From Pontibacter pamirensis (lineage in GTDB: Bacteria; Bacteroidota; Bacteroidia; Cytophagales; Hymenobacteraceae), in assembly GCF_010015475.1 (NCBI RefSeq), contig NZ_SSNI01000006.1, positions 146,525 to 210,524 of the forward strand: 64,000 nucleotides of DNA. The letters run 5' to 3'. The notes under the pieces were generated by a model, which saw only the letters and a list, made by a program, of their open reading frames with translations, did not search any database and had not been told where the DNA came from. Below are positions 34,747 through 42,277 of the stretch, piece by piece; the first letter of the stretch is position 1; each line of letters begins with the position of its first letter. The translations under genes and the position numbers were made by a program.

Positions 34747-35691
34747 ATGAACAATATCCTTTTCTGGATTTTATTTAACGCTTTCGTGCTCCTGCTCCTT
34801 GGGCTGGACCTGTTTGTGTTTCACCGCAAAGAGCACGAAGTAAAGATAAAAGAGGCACTGCTCTGGAGCCTTTTCTGGATTATGCTCTCCCTGGGCTTTA
34901 ATGTGGTCATCTATTATTGGCAGGGCCCTGGCCCGGCCCTCGAGTTCCTGACAGGCTATCTGATTGAGAAATCCCTGAGTGTCGATAACCTCTTCGTTTT
35001 TATCATGATCTTCAGCTACTTTAAAGTACCGCTCAAGTTTCAGCACAAGATCCTTTTCTGGGGTATTATCGGGGCGCTGGTGCTACGGGGAATATTCATC
35101 CTGGTAGGTGTAGCACTTATCGCTAAGTTTCACTTTATCATCTACATCCTGGGAGCTTTCCTGATTTTTACAGGAGTAAAGATGCTTTTCTCGCACGGCG
35201 CTGAAGAGGTACACCCTGAAGACAACCCCTTGGTGCGTTGGGTAAGCAAGCACATGCGCATTTCGAAAACTCCGGATGGAGCCAAATTTTTCACGAAACG
35301 TAACGGCAAGATCTACGCCACACCACTTTTCCTGGTGCTCATCATGGTGGAAAGCACGGATGTGGTATTTGCTGCCGATTCTATTCCGGCTATTCTGGCT
35401 ATCTCGAAAGACCCTTTTATTGTATACACCTCTAACGTGTTTGCCTTGTTAGGGCTGCGGGCGCTGTACTTTGCCTTGGCAGGCATTATGCAGCTGTTCC
35501 ATTACCTGCACTATGGCTTGTCAGCTATCTTAGTGTTTATAGGCGCCAAGCTGCTGCTAAGCGACATTGTGGAAATTGACATGCGCTATGCTTTGCTGGT
35601 GGTAGGTGCTATACTGGCTATTTCAGTTACTGCCTCACTTCTGTATCCTAAGCCGGAGGAGGAGATGCCAGAACCACCTATAAAAGAGTAA
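34747..35691 (+). CDS. TerC family integral membrane protein
   Basis: This 314-aa protein with about nine membrane helices belongs to the TerC/Alx family. Conserved features are EKSLSVDNLFVF, with the acidic residues of the metal site, and MVESTDVVFAADSIPA in the second half. Recent work links TerC proteins to manganese export or metalation of secreted proteins; the tellurium label is historical. It is isolated, with a leader/attenuator of the next unit starting about 115 nt downstream. Confidence 0.93.
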   Translation: MNNILFWILFNAFVLLLLGLDLFVFHRKEHEVKIKEALLWSLFWIMLSLGFNVVIYYWQGPGPALEFLTGYLIEKSLSVDNLFVFIMIFSYFKVPLKFQHKILFWGIIGALVLRGIFILVGVALIAKFHFIIYILGAFLIFTGVKMLFSHGAEEVHPEDNPLVRWVSKHMRISKTPDGAKFFTKRNGKIYATPLFLVLIMVESTDVVFAADSIPAILAISKDPFIVYTSNVFALLGLRALYFALAGIMQLFHYLHYGLSAILVFIGAKLLLSDIVEIDMRYALLVVGAILAISVTASLLYPKPEEEMPEPPIKE

Positions 35692-35805
35692 TAAATAATA
35701 ATTTAGTAAACATCATTAAAATTTATTAGAAATTAATCAACAAATTTTAAATTTACTTGTATACATAATAAATATTTATTTACTTTGATTCAAAATAAGC
35801 AATAT

Positions 35806-35874
35806 ATGAACAGGCTTGTCGCGCAAATTCTCACCAATTCGTTTAAGGTTCCCCACGCGGGGCTCCCATGGTAG
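35806..35874 (+). CDS. Leader peptide 1 of the DAHP synthase-like paralogue
   Basis: This 22-codon ORF starts at ATG 35806 and stops at TAG inside the leader RNA. It contains one Phe codon (13) and one Trp codon (22, just before the stop). The codons TTT-13 and GGG-CTC-19/20 fall at exactly the same codon numbers as in leader peptide 2 (37292), so the start and frame are conserved between the two leaders. It lacks the Phe/Tyr run of leader 2. Which amino acid, if any, it senses cannot be told. Confidence 0.6.
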   Translation: MNRLVAQILTNSFKVPHAGLPW

Positions 35875-35938
35875 TGCGTTGCACAAAGTTTTCGGACTAA
35901 CAACACCTAGGAAGCCCCGCATAATGCAGGGCTTTTTT
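35851..35938 (+). promoter_or_regulatory. Transcription attenuator upstream of the DAHP synthase-like gene
   Basis: Three competing pairings are visible. CCCC (35851-35854) with GGGG (35859-35862) forms a small early hairpin. GCGGGGCT (35857-35864) is fully complementary to AGCCCCGC (35913-35920), the antiterminator. AAGCCC (35912-35917) with GGGCTT (35929-35934), plus three inner pairs, followed by TTTTTT to 35938, forms the terminator. The antiterminator starts 12 nt after the single Phe codon of the leader ORF. This fits ribosome-controlled attenuation. Confidence 0.75.
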
Positions 35939-36005
35939 ATTTAAACCATTTATCAATTCTTTACACAACAAGCCTCAGAAAGTAAAATTATTAACATACC
36001 TAACC

Positions 36006-37109
36006 ATGAAAGCAACTAGAACCACCATCAGTTTAGCACCAGAGAGCAGCTTTCGGAACGCAGACGGTAAATTAGTGCTGATTGCTGGCCCATGCAGTGC
36101 CGAAAGCGAGGAGCAGATGCTAAAGACTGCCCAGCAGTTAAAGAGCATCCAGGGTATGTCAGTCTTCAGGGCGGGTATCTGGAAATCGCGCACGCGCCCT
36201 GATTCCTTTAAGGGAGTAGGCACGGTGGGACTACAGTGGCTTGCGATGGTAAAGAAAGAGACAGGCCTGCAAACTGCCTGCGAGGTAGCCAACGCTCAGC
36301 ACGCGGAAGAGGCCCTGAAGCACGGAGTCGATATATTGACTATCAGCGGCAGAGCCACCGTAAATCCGTTTGCCATAGAAGAAATAGCCGCTGTACTGAG
36401 AGGCACGAACACCCCTGTGCTGGTAAATAACCCGGTATACCCAAACCTGGAACTATGGATTGGGGCGCTGGAGCGTCTGCAATATGCCGGACTAACTGAT
36501 TTTGGGGTGATAAACAGAGGCTTCTCCAGTGATGAGCAGTCGCCGTACCGCAACCACCCGCGTTGGGACCACATGCTGAAGCTTAAGGAGTTGTATCCAC
36601 AGCTTCCGGTGCTGTGTGATGCGGCCCATATTGCTGGTCGCCGCAGCCTGCTTTACCCAGTAAGCCAGAAGGCGGTGGATTTAGGGACAGATGGATTGCT
36701 GTTTGAATCGCATATGAACCCGGCTGCTGCGTTGAGCAGCCCGCAGCAGCAGTTGTTGCCGCAGGAACTTGATTTGCTCGTAAATGCTGTAGTCTCCAAT
36801 GCTAAACTGGGAGGCACTACGGAACTGGTAGAGCAACTCGACGAGCTGAGCCAGCAGATAGGCAGCCTCGACGACGCGCTACTGGAACTGCTGTTGCGCC
36901 GGACTGAGGTTTCCAAAAAGATAAGTCAGCGCCGGATGGGCGACCTGCAGCCAAACCTGCAGATAACGCAGAAATGGCAGAAGCAAATGAATGATTGGCT
37001 GCAGCAGGCTGACCCGAACGCCGTAGACAAAGGATTTGTATTGTCCGTGCTAAGTGCACTGCAACAGCATAACAGCCAAAGCGGTGGTTTAGGATCTGCC
37101 GTAGCTTAA
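36006..37109 (+). CDS. Degenerate DAHP synthase-chorismate mutase paralogue
   Basis: This 367-aa protein is collinear, with no gaps over 250 residues, with the active-looking fusion at 39492. It keeps GPCSAES (Cys30), Lys60, Arg62, Arg116, His208 and Glu234. It has Asn141 in place of the catalytic Lys (VLVNNPV against VLVKNPV) and Ser245 in place of the metal-ligand Asp (ALSSPQQ against ALSDASQ). It also has changes at residue 170 (His to Asn) and in the DPSH motif (now DAAH). In the mutase domain, residues matching the active-site Arg and Lys of the sibling are changed as well. It is probably not a DAHP synthase. A regulatory or scaffolding partner, or a new activity, is possible. It has its own attenuator and terminator. 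Confidence 0.85.
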   Translation: MKATRTTISLAPESSFRNADGKLVLIAGPCSAESEEQMLKTAQQLKSIQGMSVFRAGIWKSRTRPDSFKGVGTVGLQWLAMVKKETGLQTACEVANAQHAEEALKHGVDILTISGRATVNPFAIEEIAAVLRGTNTPVLVNNPVYPNLELWIGALERLQYAGLTDFGVINRGFSSDEQSPYRNHPRWDHMLKLKELYPQLPVLCDAAHIAGRRSLLYPVSQKAVDLGTDGLLFESHMNPAAALSSPQQQLLPQELDLLVNAVVSNAKLGGTTELVEQLDELSQQIGSLDDALLELLLRRTEVSKKISQRRMGDLQPNLQITQKWQKQMNDWLQQADPNAVDKGFVLSVLSALQQHNSQSGGLGSAVA

Positions 37110-37160
37110 AAGCAAAAGCGCCTCCACCAACAAAGGAAAGGAAGGTGCTTTTGCTTTTAA
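37106..37160 (+). terminator. Terminator after the DAHP synthase-like paralogue
   Basis: An 18-bp stem with one G-T pair (37106-37123 with 37143-37160) begins at the stop codon; its 3' arm contains TTTTGCTTTT. It separates this gene from the pheA unit. Confidence 0.75.
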
Positions 37161-37291
37161 AAAATGCCTTCTTTTTACATGGGAATTAAGCAGTCTCCCC
37201 ACTTTTTCCGAATTTATCAGAAAAATATTGACTCTAGTTTTGATTTTATAAAATTAGATGCGTAAGTTTAGCACAGCAATTAGAACAAGAC

Positions 37292-37372
37292 ATGATTCAG
37301 CACATTACATTTTACTTTAGCTATTACTTTTTTGGTACTCCGCCGGGGCTCCAGAGATATGCTATTGCGTAA
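37292..37372 (+). CDS. Phe/Tyr-rich leader peptide of the pheA operon
   Basis: This 26-codon ORF has the run F-Y-F-S-Y-Y-F-F at codons 7-14 (four Phe TTT and three Tyr codons), with another Tyr at codon 23. It ends in TAA just before the terminator arm. This is the classic layout of an attenuation leader that senses charged tRNA-Phe and tRNA-Tyr. It lies directly upstream of prephenate dehydratase, the committed step to Phe. The register matches leader 1 (TTT-13, GGG-CTC-19/20). Confidence 0.85.
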   Translation: MIQHITFYFSYYFFGTPPGLQRYAIA

Positions 37373-37425
37373 GTGCATCAAAGTATAGAACTCAGAGAGC
37401 CCCGCCTAAAGCGGGGCTTTTTCTT
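37344..37425 (+). promoter_or_regulatory. Phe/Tyr attenuator of the pheA operon
   Basis: The antiterminator strand CGGGGCTC (37344-37351) is complementary to GAGCCCCG (37397-37404). The terminator is a perfect 8-bp stem AGCCCCGC/GCGGGGCT (37398-37405 with 37411-37418) with loop CTAAA and a T-rich tail. The pairing strand begins 10 nt after the last Phe codon of the run, so a ribosome stalled there would leave it free to disrupt the terminator. The tail ends right at the pheA ATG, so a translational effect is also conceivable. Confidence 0.85.
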
Positions 37426-37428
37426 TAT

Positions 37429-38310
37429 ATGACACAGAAACTAAAAGTAGCGATTCAGGGAGGGCCGGCCTCTTTTCACGAGGTGGCCGCCCAGCAGTAC
37501 TTTCCGCAACATGAAGTGGCGAGTGTGCCGTGCCAGTCGTTCCGGCAGCTGTGCGAGCTATTGGAGCAGGGAAAAGCCGAACAGGCCGTAATGGCCGTGG
37601 AAAACACCCTGGCCGGCAGCATCCTGCCTAACTACAACCTGCTGCACCAGTTTAACCTGTTTGTGACCGGTGAGCTGTGGCTGCCGATTGAGCAGAACCT
37701 GATGGCGCTGCCGGGGCAGCAACTGCAGGACCTGACAAAAGTAGTGACGCACCCGATGGCCCTGAACCAGTGCATGGAGTTTCTGACACAACAGCCACAG
37801 CTGCAGCTGCAGGAAAGCCACGATACAGCTGATAGCGCAAAAGAGATAAGAGAGAAAGACCTGAAAGGCGTAGCAGCCATTGCCAGCAAGCAGGCCGCTG
37901 CCCTATACGGCCTGGAGATGCTGGCAGAAAATATAGAAGACCGGCGCGATAACTTCACCCGCTTCCTGGTGGTGAACCGGAAGCAGCCACAGGAAAGAGA
38001 GGCGTTTGTTAACAAAGCTACGCTCCTCCTGCAGGTATCGCACGAAGGGTCTTTGGCAGATGTTTTCTCGCAGCTGCATACCCACAGCATTCATGTAGCG
38101 CTTATACAGACGCTACCGGCTACTGCTCGCAGCCACGCACATTATATGGTCATCGAACTGGAGGGAGCATCGAGCGACAACTTGCAGGAAACAATTGACA
38201 CGTTGAAGCCACTCGTGGAATACCAACGGTTACTGGGGCTTTATCAGAAGACAAAGTACCCGGAGCACCCGAACCCTAAGAAAAAGGTAAACAGCTTACT
38301 ACAGCAGTAA
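37429..38310 (+). CDS. pheA: Prephenate dehydratase
   Basis: This 293-aa monofunctional dehydratase converts prephenate to phenylpyruvate. The periplasmic-binding-protein-like catalytic part begins IQGGPASFHEVAAQQYFP and includes VMAVENTLAGSILPNYNLL. The family TRF motif appears as DNFTRFLVV (conserved Thr), after AAIASKQAAALYGL. A C-terminal ACT domain (from about residue 200) should bind Phe, giving allosteric control on top of attenuation. The start lies 10 nt after the terminator stem. An aminotransferase follows after 4 nt. Confidence 0.94.
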   Translation: MTQKLKVAIQGGPASFHEVAAQQYFPQHEVASVPCQSFRQLCELLEQGKAEQAVMAVENTLAGSILPNYNLLHQFNLFVTGELWLPIEQNLMALPGQQLQDLTKVVTHPMALNQCMEFLTQQPQLQLQESHDTADSAKEIREKDLKGVAAIASKQAAALYGLEMLAENIEDRRDNFTRFLVVNRKQPQEREAFVNKATLLLQVSHEGSLADVFSQLHTHSIHVALIQTLPATARSHAHYMVIELEGASSDNLQETIDTLKPLVEYQRLLGLYQKTKYPEHPNPKKKVNSLLQQ

Positions 38311-38314
38311 AATC

Positions 38315-39505
38315 ATGATTATACCGAAAGCAAACCGCCTCCAGAACGTGCAGGAGTACTACTTCGCCAGGAAACTGGCCGAAGTGCGGGCACTTGCCGC
38401 CAAAGGGAAGCAGATTATCAACTTGGGCATCGGCAACCCCGACCAGTTGCCTTCCGCAGCTACAGTGGCAGCACTCACTAATAGTGCGGAGGCGCCTCAA
38501 AGCCACGGCTACCAGTCCTACAACGGGATCGTATCGTTGCGGGAGGCTATTGCCACCTGGTATGGGCAGGCCTACAGTGTAGCTCTCACAGAGGCAGAAG
38601 TGCTGCCGCTGATGGGCTCGAAGGAAGGCATCGCCCATATCTCCATGGCTTTCCTGAACCCCGGCGACAAAGTGCTGGTGCCGAATCCCGGTTATCCTGC
38701 CTATGCCGCTGCGGCCCGCCTGGCTGGTGCTGAGCCTATTTCTTATACCCTTGATGAGGATAATGGCTGGCTGCCACAAGAGGAGGAATTGCTGCAGTTA
38801 GTAAAAGAGGGGAATGTAAAGGTGATGTGGATAAACTATCCCCACATGCCTACGGGCACAGAAGCCACCGCCAACATGTTCGAGTGGTTGGTAGCCTTTG
38901 CCCGGCAGCACCAGATTTTGCTGATTAATGATAACCCATACAGCCTTGTGCTGCCAAACCAGTCGCCGCTCAGCCTGCTCAGCATAGCAGGTGCGAAGGA
39001 GTGCTGCCTAGAGCTGAATTCCCTGAGCAAGTCGCATAACATGGCTGGCTGGCGTGTAGGGATGGTGCTGGGCCACCCCGAATACCTCTCAACCATCCTG
39101 GCGGTGAAGAGCAACATGGATTCAGGCATGTTTTTGCCTGTACAGCAGGCAGCCATAGAAGCGCTGCAAAATGATAATGAGTGGCATACAGCCCGCAACG
39201 AGGAGTATGCCAAACGTAAAGTACTCGTGCACCAGCTGTTGGATACGCTGGAGTGCCAATATCGAAAGCACACCGTAGGCATGTTCGTGTGGGGGCGCGT
39301 GCCGGACCATATAGCCGATGTGGAAGCTTACCTCGATGACATCCTTTACGGAGCGGGTGTTTTTATCACGCCAGGCAAAATTTTCGGCACCCAGGGGGAA
39401 CGATATCTGCGCGTATCGCTTTGTGTATCAGCGGGCCAGTTAGAAGAAGCAATTAAAAGAATTAAACAACATACTATACTTACAGTTAGCCATGAGCTCA
39501 AATAA
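38315..39505 (+). CDS. Class I/II aminotransferase of the aromatic operon
   Basis: This 396-aa PLP aminotransferase has the fold type I features NLGIGNPDQLPS, GYQSYNG, VPNPGYPAYA, a conserved Asn/Asp pair in INDNPYS and the PLP lysine in ELNSLSKSHNMAGWRVG. It probably transaminates phenylpyruvate or 4-hydroxyphenylpyruvate, or acts on prephenate, since it sits between pheA and the DAHP synthase fusion. The exact substrate is inferred from context only. It overlaps the next gene by 14 nt. Confidence 0.88.
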   Translation: MIIPKANRLQNVQEYYFARKLAEVRALAAKGKQIINLGIGNPDQLPSAATVAALTNSAEAPQSHGYQSYNGIVSLREAIATWYGQAYSVALTEAEVLPLMGSKEGIAHISMAFLNPGDKVLVPNPGYPAYAAAARLAGAEPISYTLDEDNGWLPQEEELLQLVKEGNVKVMWINYPHMPTGTEATANMFEWLVAFARQHQILLINDNPYSLVLPNQSPLSLLSIAGAKECCLELNSLSKSHNMAGWRVGMVLGHPEYLSTILAVKSNMDSGMFLPVQQAAIEALQNDNEWHTARNEEYAKRKVLVHQLLDTLECQYRKHTVGMFVWGRVPDHIADVEAYLDDILYGAGVFITPGKIFGTQGERYLRVSLCVSAGQLEEAIKRIKQHTILTVSHELK

Positions 39506-40613
39506 CTCAAACCTAAACATTACTACCGACTCAAAAATATTGAAGAGTAGTACAATACCTACGCTCATCAGTGGCCCTTGCAGCGCCGAGAGTGAAGAAC
39601 AGATGCTCCAGACAGCCCGCGGGTTGATAAACGACCACCGTGTGCACATATTCAGAGCAGGTATCTGGAAGCCGCGTACCCGTCCGGGTCTGTTCGAAGG
39701 TGTAGGTAGAGTTGGATTAGAGTGGCTGCGCACTGTAAAGCAGGAAACAGGTTTGCCAACGGCTGTAGAAGTAGCTAATGCGCAGCATGTGGAAGAGGCG
39801 CTGGAGTATGGCGTAGACATCTTGTGGGTTGGCGCACGCACCACGGTTAACCCGTTCTCGGTGCAGGAGTTGGCTGACGCTCTAACAGGCGTTGACATTC
39901 CTGTGCTGGTGAAGAACCCGGTTAACCCCGACATCCAGCTGTGGTTAGGTGCTCTGGAGCGCCTGAACCGTGCCGGTATTACTGACTTGGGTTTGATACA
40001 CAGGGGCTTCTCTACACCAAACAACAAGCCGTACCGCAACCACCCGAAATGGGAAACCATTCAGCAAATCCGCAGCCTTGCACCGGGTATTCCATTGTTC
40101 TGCGACCCAAGCCACATTGCAGGCCGCCGCGATCTGCTAGAGACTGTAAGCCAGCAGGCACTGCACTTAGGAGTTGATGGTCTGATGATAGAGTCTCACA
40201 TCAACCCCGATGTAGCACTGAGCGATGCATCGCAGCAGGTAACTCCAGACGGACTCACGAATCTACTAAATGCCTTAGACCTTGACCACGAGCATATAGC
40301 AAGTGCAGAGCAGTTGAAAGATTTGCGTAGCCTGATTGACCGCCTGGACCACGACCTTATCAACTTGCTGTTCCTTCGCTCTGACGTGTCTAAGAGAATT
40401 GGTGAGTATAAGCGCGCAAACGCACTGGATATTTTTCAGGCAGGCCGTTGGAAGGAACTTGTGGAAGACAGAGTAAGACTGGCGAACGAGGTAGGTGTAG
40501 ATGAGAGCTTCATCAGAGCTATCTTAGATGCTATCCACCAGCACTCCATCGGTGTGCAGAACGAAGTGATGAACGCAGCTGCTACTTCGCCTAAAAAAGA
40601 GGCCGTTAAGTAA
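39492..40613 (+). CDS. Bifunctional DAHP synthase / chorismate mutase
   Basis: This 373-aa protein joins a type I-beta-like DAHP synthase domain (residues 20-265) to an AroQ-type chorismate mutase (residues 270-360). Catalytic features are intact: GPCSAES (Cys30), KPRTRP (Lys60), GARTT (Arg116), VLVKNP (Lys141), DPSH (His208), IESH (Glu234) and LSDAS (Asp245). The mutase helix has RSLIDRLDHDLINLLFLR and GEYKR. It makes DAHP at the entry of the shikimate pathway and prephenate at its end, feeding pheA in the same operon. Confidence 0.92.
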   Translation: MSSNNSNLNITTDSKILKSSTIPTLISGPCSAESEEQMLQTARGLINDHRVHIFRAGIWKPRTRPGLFEGVGRVGLEWLRTVKQETGLPTAVEVANAQHVEEALEYGVDILWVGARTTVNPFSVQELADALTGVDIPVLVKNPVNPDIQLWLGALERLNRAGITDLGLIHRGFSTPNNKPYRNHPKWETIQQIRSLAPGIPLFCDPSHIAGRRDLLETVSQQALHLGVDGLMIESHINPDVALSDASQQVTPDGLTNLLNALDLDHEHIASAEQLKDLRSLIDRLDHDLINLLFLRSDVSKRIGEYKRANALDIFQAGRWKELVEDRVRLANEVGVDESFIRAILDAIHQHSIGVQNEVMNAAATSPKKEAVK

Positions 40614-40722
40614 AAAAGCAGTAACCGACTTAGTCAATAGCCTATTTTGTTGTGGGACATAGGGCACGTTTTTTACCTTTGCGCTGTTGCGTAGCAGCAT
40701 AAACTTAGAACCTGATTATCTC

Positions 40723-41043
40723 ATGAAAACTCCTATTTCCCGGCTCCGGACTGTGGGCATTTACGAAGGTATTTCTTACCTGCTTCTTTTAGGCATCGGT
40801 ATGCCGCTGAAATACATGTTTGGCATACCTGAAGTCGTGAAGTATGTAGGTTGGGCGCATGGCGTGCTGTTTATACTTTACATGGTGGCCTTGCTACAGG
40901 TAACGCTGGTGCACCGCTGGTCTATCATGAAAGTGGCAGCCGGTGTCATCGCTTCTTTGCTGCCGTTTGGTCCGTTTATACTGGACAAGAAACTGCTGCA
41001 CACTGAAGAAGAGAAGGCGCTGCTGCAGAAGAAAGTAGCGTAA
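40723..41043 (+). CDS. DUF3817 small membrane protein
   Basis: This 106-aa protein has three hydrophobic segments and the DUF3817 pattern: an N-terminal RTVGIYEGISYLLLLGIGMPLKY helix interrupted by Glu, then GWAHGVLFILYMVAL. The C-terminus is charged (HTEEEKALLQKK). Function unknown. The ATG at 40723 is preferred to an upstream TTG. It is 109 nt downstream of the aromatic operon and may be a separate unit. Confidence 0.8.
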   Translation: MKTPISRLRTVGIYEGISYLLLLGIGMPLKYMFGIPEVVKYVGWAHGVLFILYMVALLQVTLVHRWSIMKVAAGVIASLLPFGPFILDKKLLHTEEEKALLQKKVA

Positions 41044-41060
41044 GGGTATCATTCATACAG

Positions 41061-41099
41061 AAGAGCCTATCAGCATTCATTTGCTGATAGGCTCTTTTT
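41061..41099. terminator. Terminator between DUF3817 and the convergent transporter
   Basis: A perfect 14-bp stem (41061-41074 with 41083-41096) with an 8-nt loop is followed by TTTTT. Confidence 0.9.
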
Positions 41100-41132
41100 A
41101 ATTGGTAACTCCTGAAAACAGTTGGCTTGCTC

Positions 41133-42182
41133 CTACTCCCCCTGCACCTCTAGCCCGGCTTTACGTGCGGTAGCCTGTGCAATGATGCTGGCTGCCAGGA
41201 GCTGCAGCGCATGGTACATCATAATCGGAAGCAGGATGATTCCCACCATCTTGGCATTCGGAAAAAGCACTTTCGACATAACCGTGCCATGCACAAGTGA
41301 TTTCTTAGAGCCGCAAAAGATAGCTGTAATCCTGTCCTCGCGGTTAAAGCCTAACAAGCGGCTGATACCGCTTGTGATGCCGTACACCAGGAAGAACAGC
41401 CCTATCATAGCTGCGCTAAGTAGAAGCAGGTCTGTAAAGCTATAGCCACTGAACATTCTGCGGGCAAAGGACTCACAGAAGGAGGTGTATACGATAAGCA
41501 AAATAATGATTTGGTCAAAAATACGGAGCTTCTTCTTGTTACGCTCCGCAAAGCTGCCCCAATAGCGGTGCAGTATAATGCCCAGCACCACCGGCAGCAG
41601 CACCTGCAGTACCAGCTTTCCCATCACACTCCAGATATCAAACCCCTCCGTGCTTGCAGTCAGGAAGAGGCCCATCCAGAGAGGCGTGATAAAAATGCCC
41701 AGCAGGCTGGAGATGCTGGCGTTGAAAATGGCTGCCGGAATATTCCCCCCCGCTATCGACACCATCACCACCGAAGAGGAAACCGTGGAGGGTAAGGCAG
41801 CCAGGTAAAACGTGCCTAGCCAAAGCATCTCTTTGTCACCACCCTCAAAAAACGTATGCAGCGGCAAAATCAGCAGCGGAAACAATACAAAGGTGCTAAG
41901 CTGTACCACCACATGCAGTCGCCAGCTGCTGAGGCCAGCTTTCAGCTTCTCAGGGCTCAGACGCAGTCCATAGAATAAGAAAATCACCGACACGCCGTAG
42001 TTTGCCACGTCGCCTAAGGACAATGGCTCACGGTCTATGCCTGCCTGCGGGAACAGGTAAGCCAGCACAATCATACCTATCAGGGCCAGCAGAAACCAAT
42101 CCAGACCTATGCGGGCAGCCAGAGCGCCCACTCTGGGAATAAGGCCTACAGCATCTTCTGCTACCTTTTGCTCTTCTTTCAT
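41133..42182 (-). CDS. Bile acid:sodium symporter-family transporter (SLC10A7/YfeH-like)
   Basis: This 349-aa protein with about ten membrane helices belongs to the BASS superfamily. Features include the early LFLFYGLRLSPEKL-type helix end and the unwound-helix motifs LAALPSTVSSSVVMVSIA and FCGSKKSLVHGTVM, typical of the YfeH/SLC10A7 branch. The substrate is unknown; many members do not carry bile acids. It is followed by a terminator for the convergent gene. Confidence 0.85.
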   Translation of the reverse strand: MKEEQKVAEDAVGLIPRVGALAARIGLDWFLLALIGMIVLAYLFPQAGIDREPLSLGDVANYGVSVIFLFYGLRLSPEKLKAGLSSWRLHVVVQLSTFVLFPLLILPLHTFFEGGDKEMLWLGTFYLAALPSTVSSSVVMVSIAGGNIPAAIFNASISSLLGIFITPLWMGLFLTASTEGFDIWSVMGKLVLQVLLPVVLGIILHRYWGSFAERNKKKLRIFDQIIILLIVYTSFCESFARRMFSGYSFTDLLLLSAAMIGLFFLVYGITSGISRLLGFNREDRITAIFCGSKKSLVHGTVMSKVLFPNAKMVGIILLPIMMYHALQLLAASIIAQATARKAGLEVQGE

Positions 42183-42224
42183 ACAGCAAGTATAAAACTA
42201 AATCCTTTGCCACGCTAAATGAAT

Positions 42225-42255
42225 AACGGCCCCGCAGTTTAAATGCGGGGCCGTT
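42225..42255 (-). terminator. Terminator after the transglycosylase gene
   Basis: A perfect 12-bp GC-rich stem (42225-42236 with 42244-42255) lies just downstream of the stop at 42278 on the minus strand; the tail ATTCATTTAG is only moderately T-rich. Confidence 0.7.
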
Positions 42256-42277
42256 AGGTATAGGTTGCCAGTTAAGC

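Noticed and set aside
35806..37425. T-box riboswitch as an alternative to leader-peptide attenuation
   Set aside because: No T-box consensus or specifier stem is seen; the Phe/Tyr codon run and its fixed distance to the antiterminator fit ribosome-mediated attenuation better.
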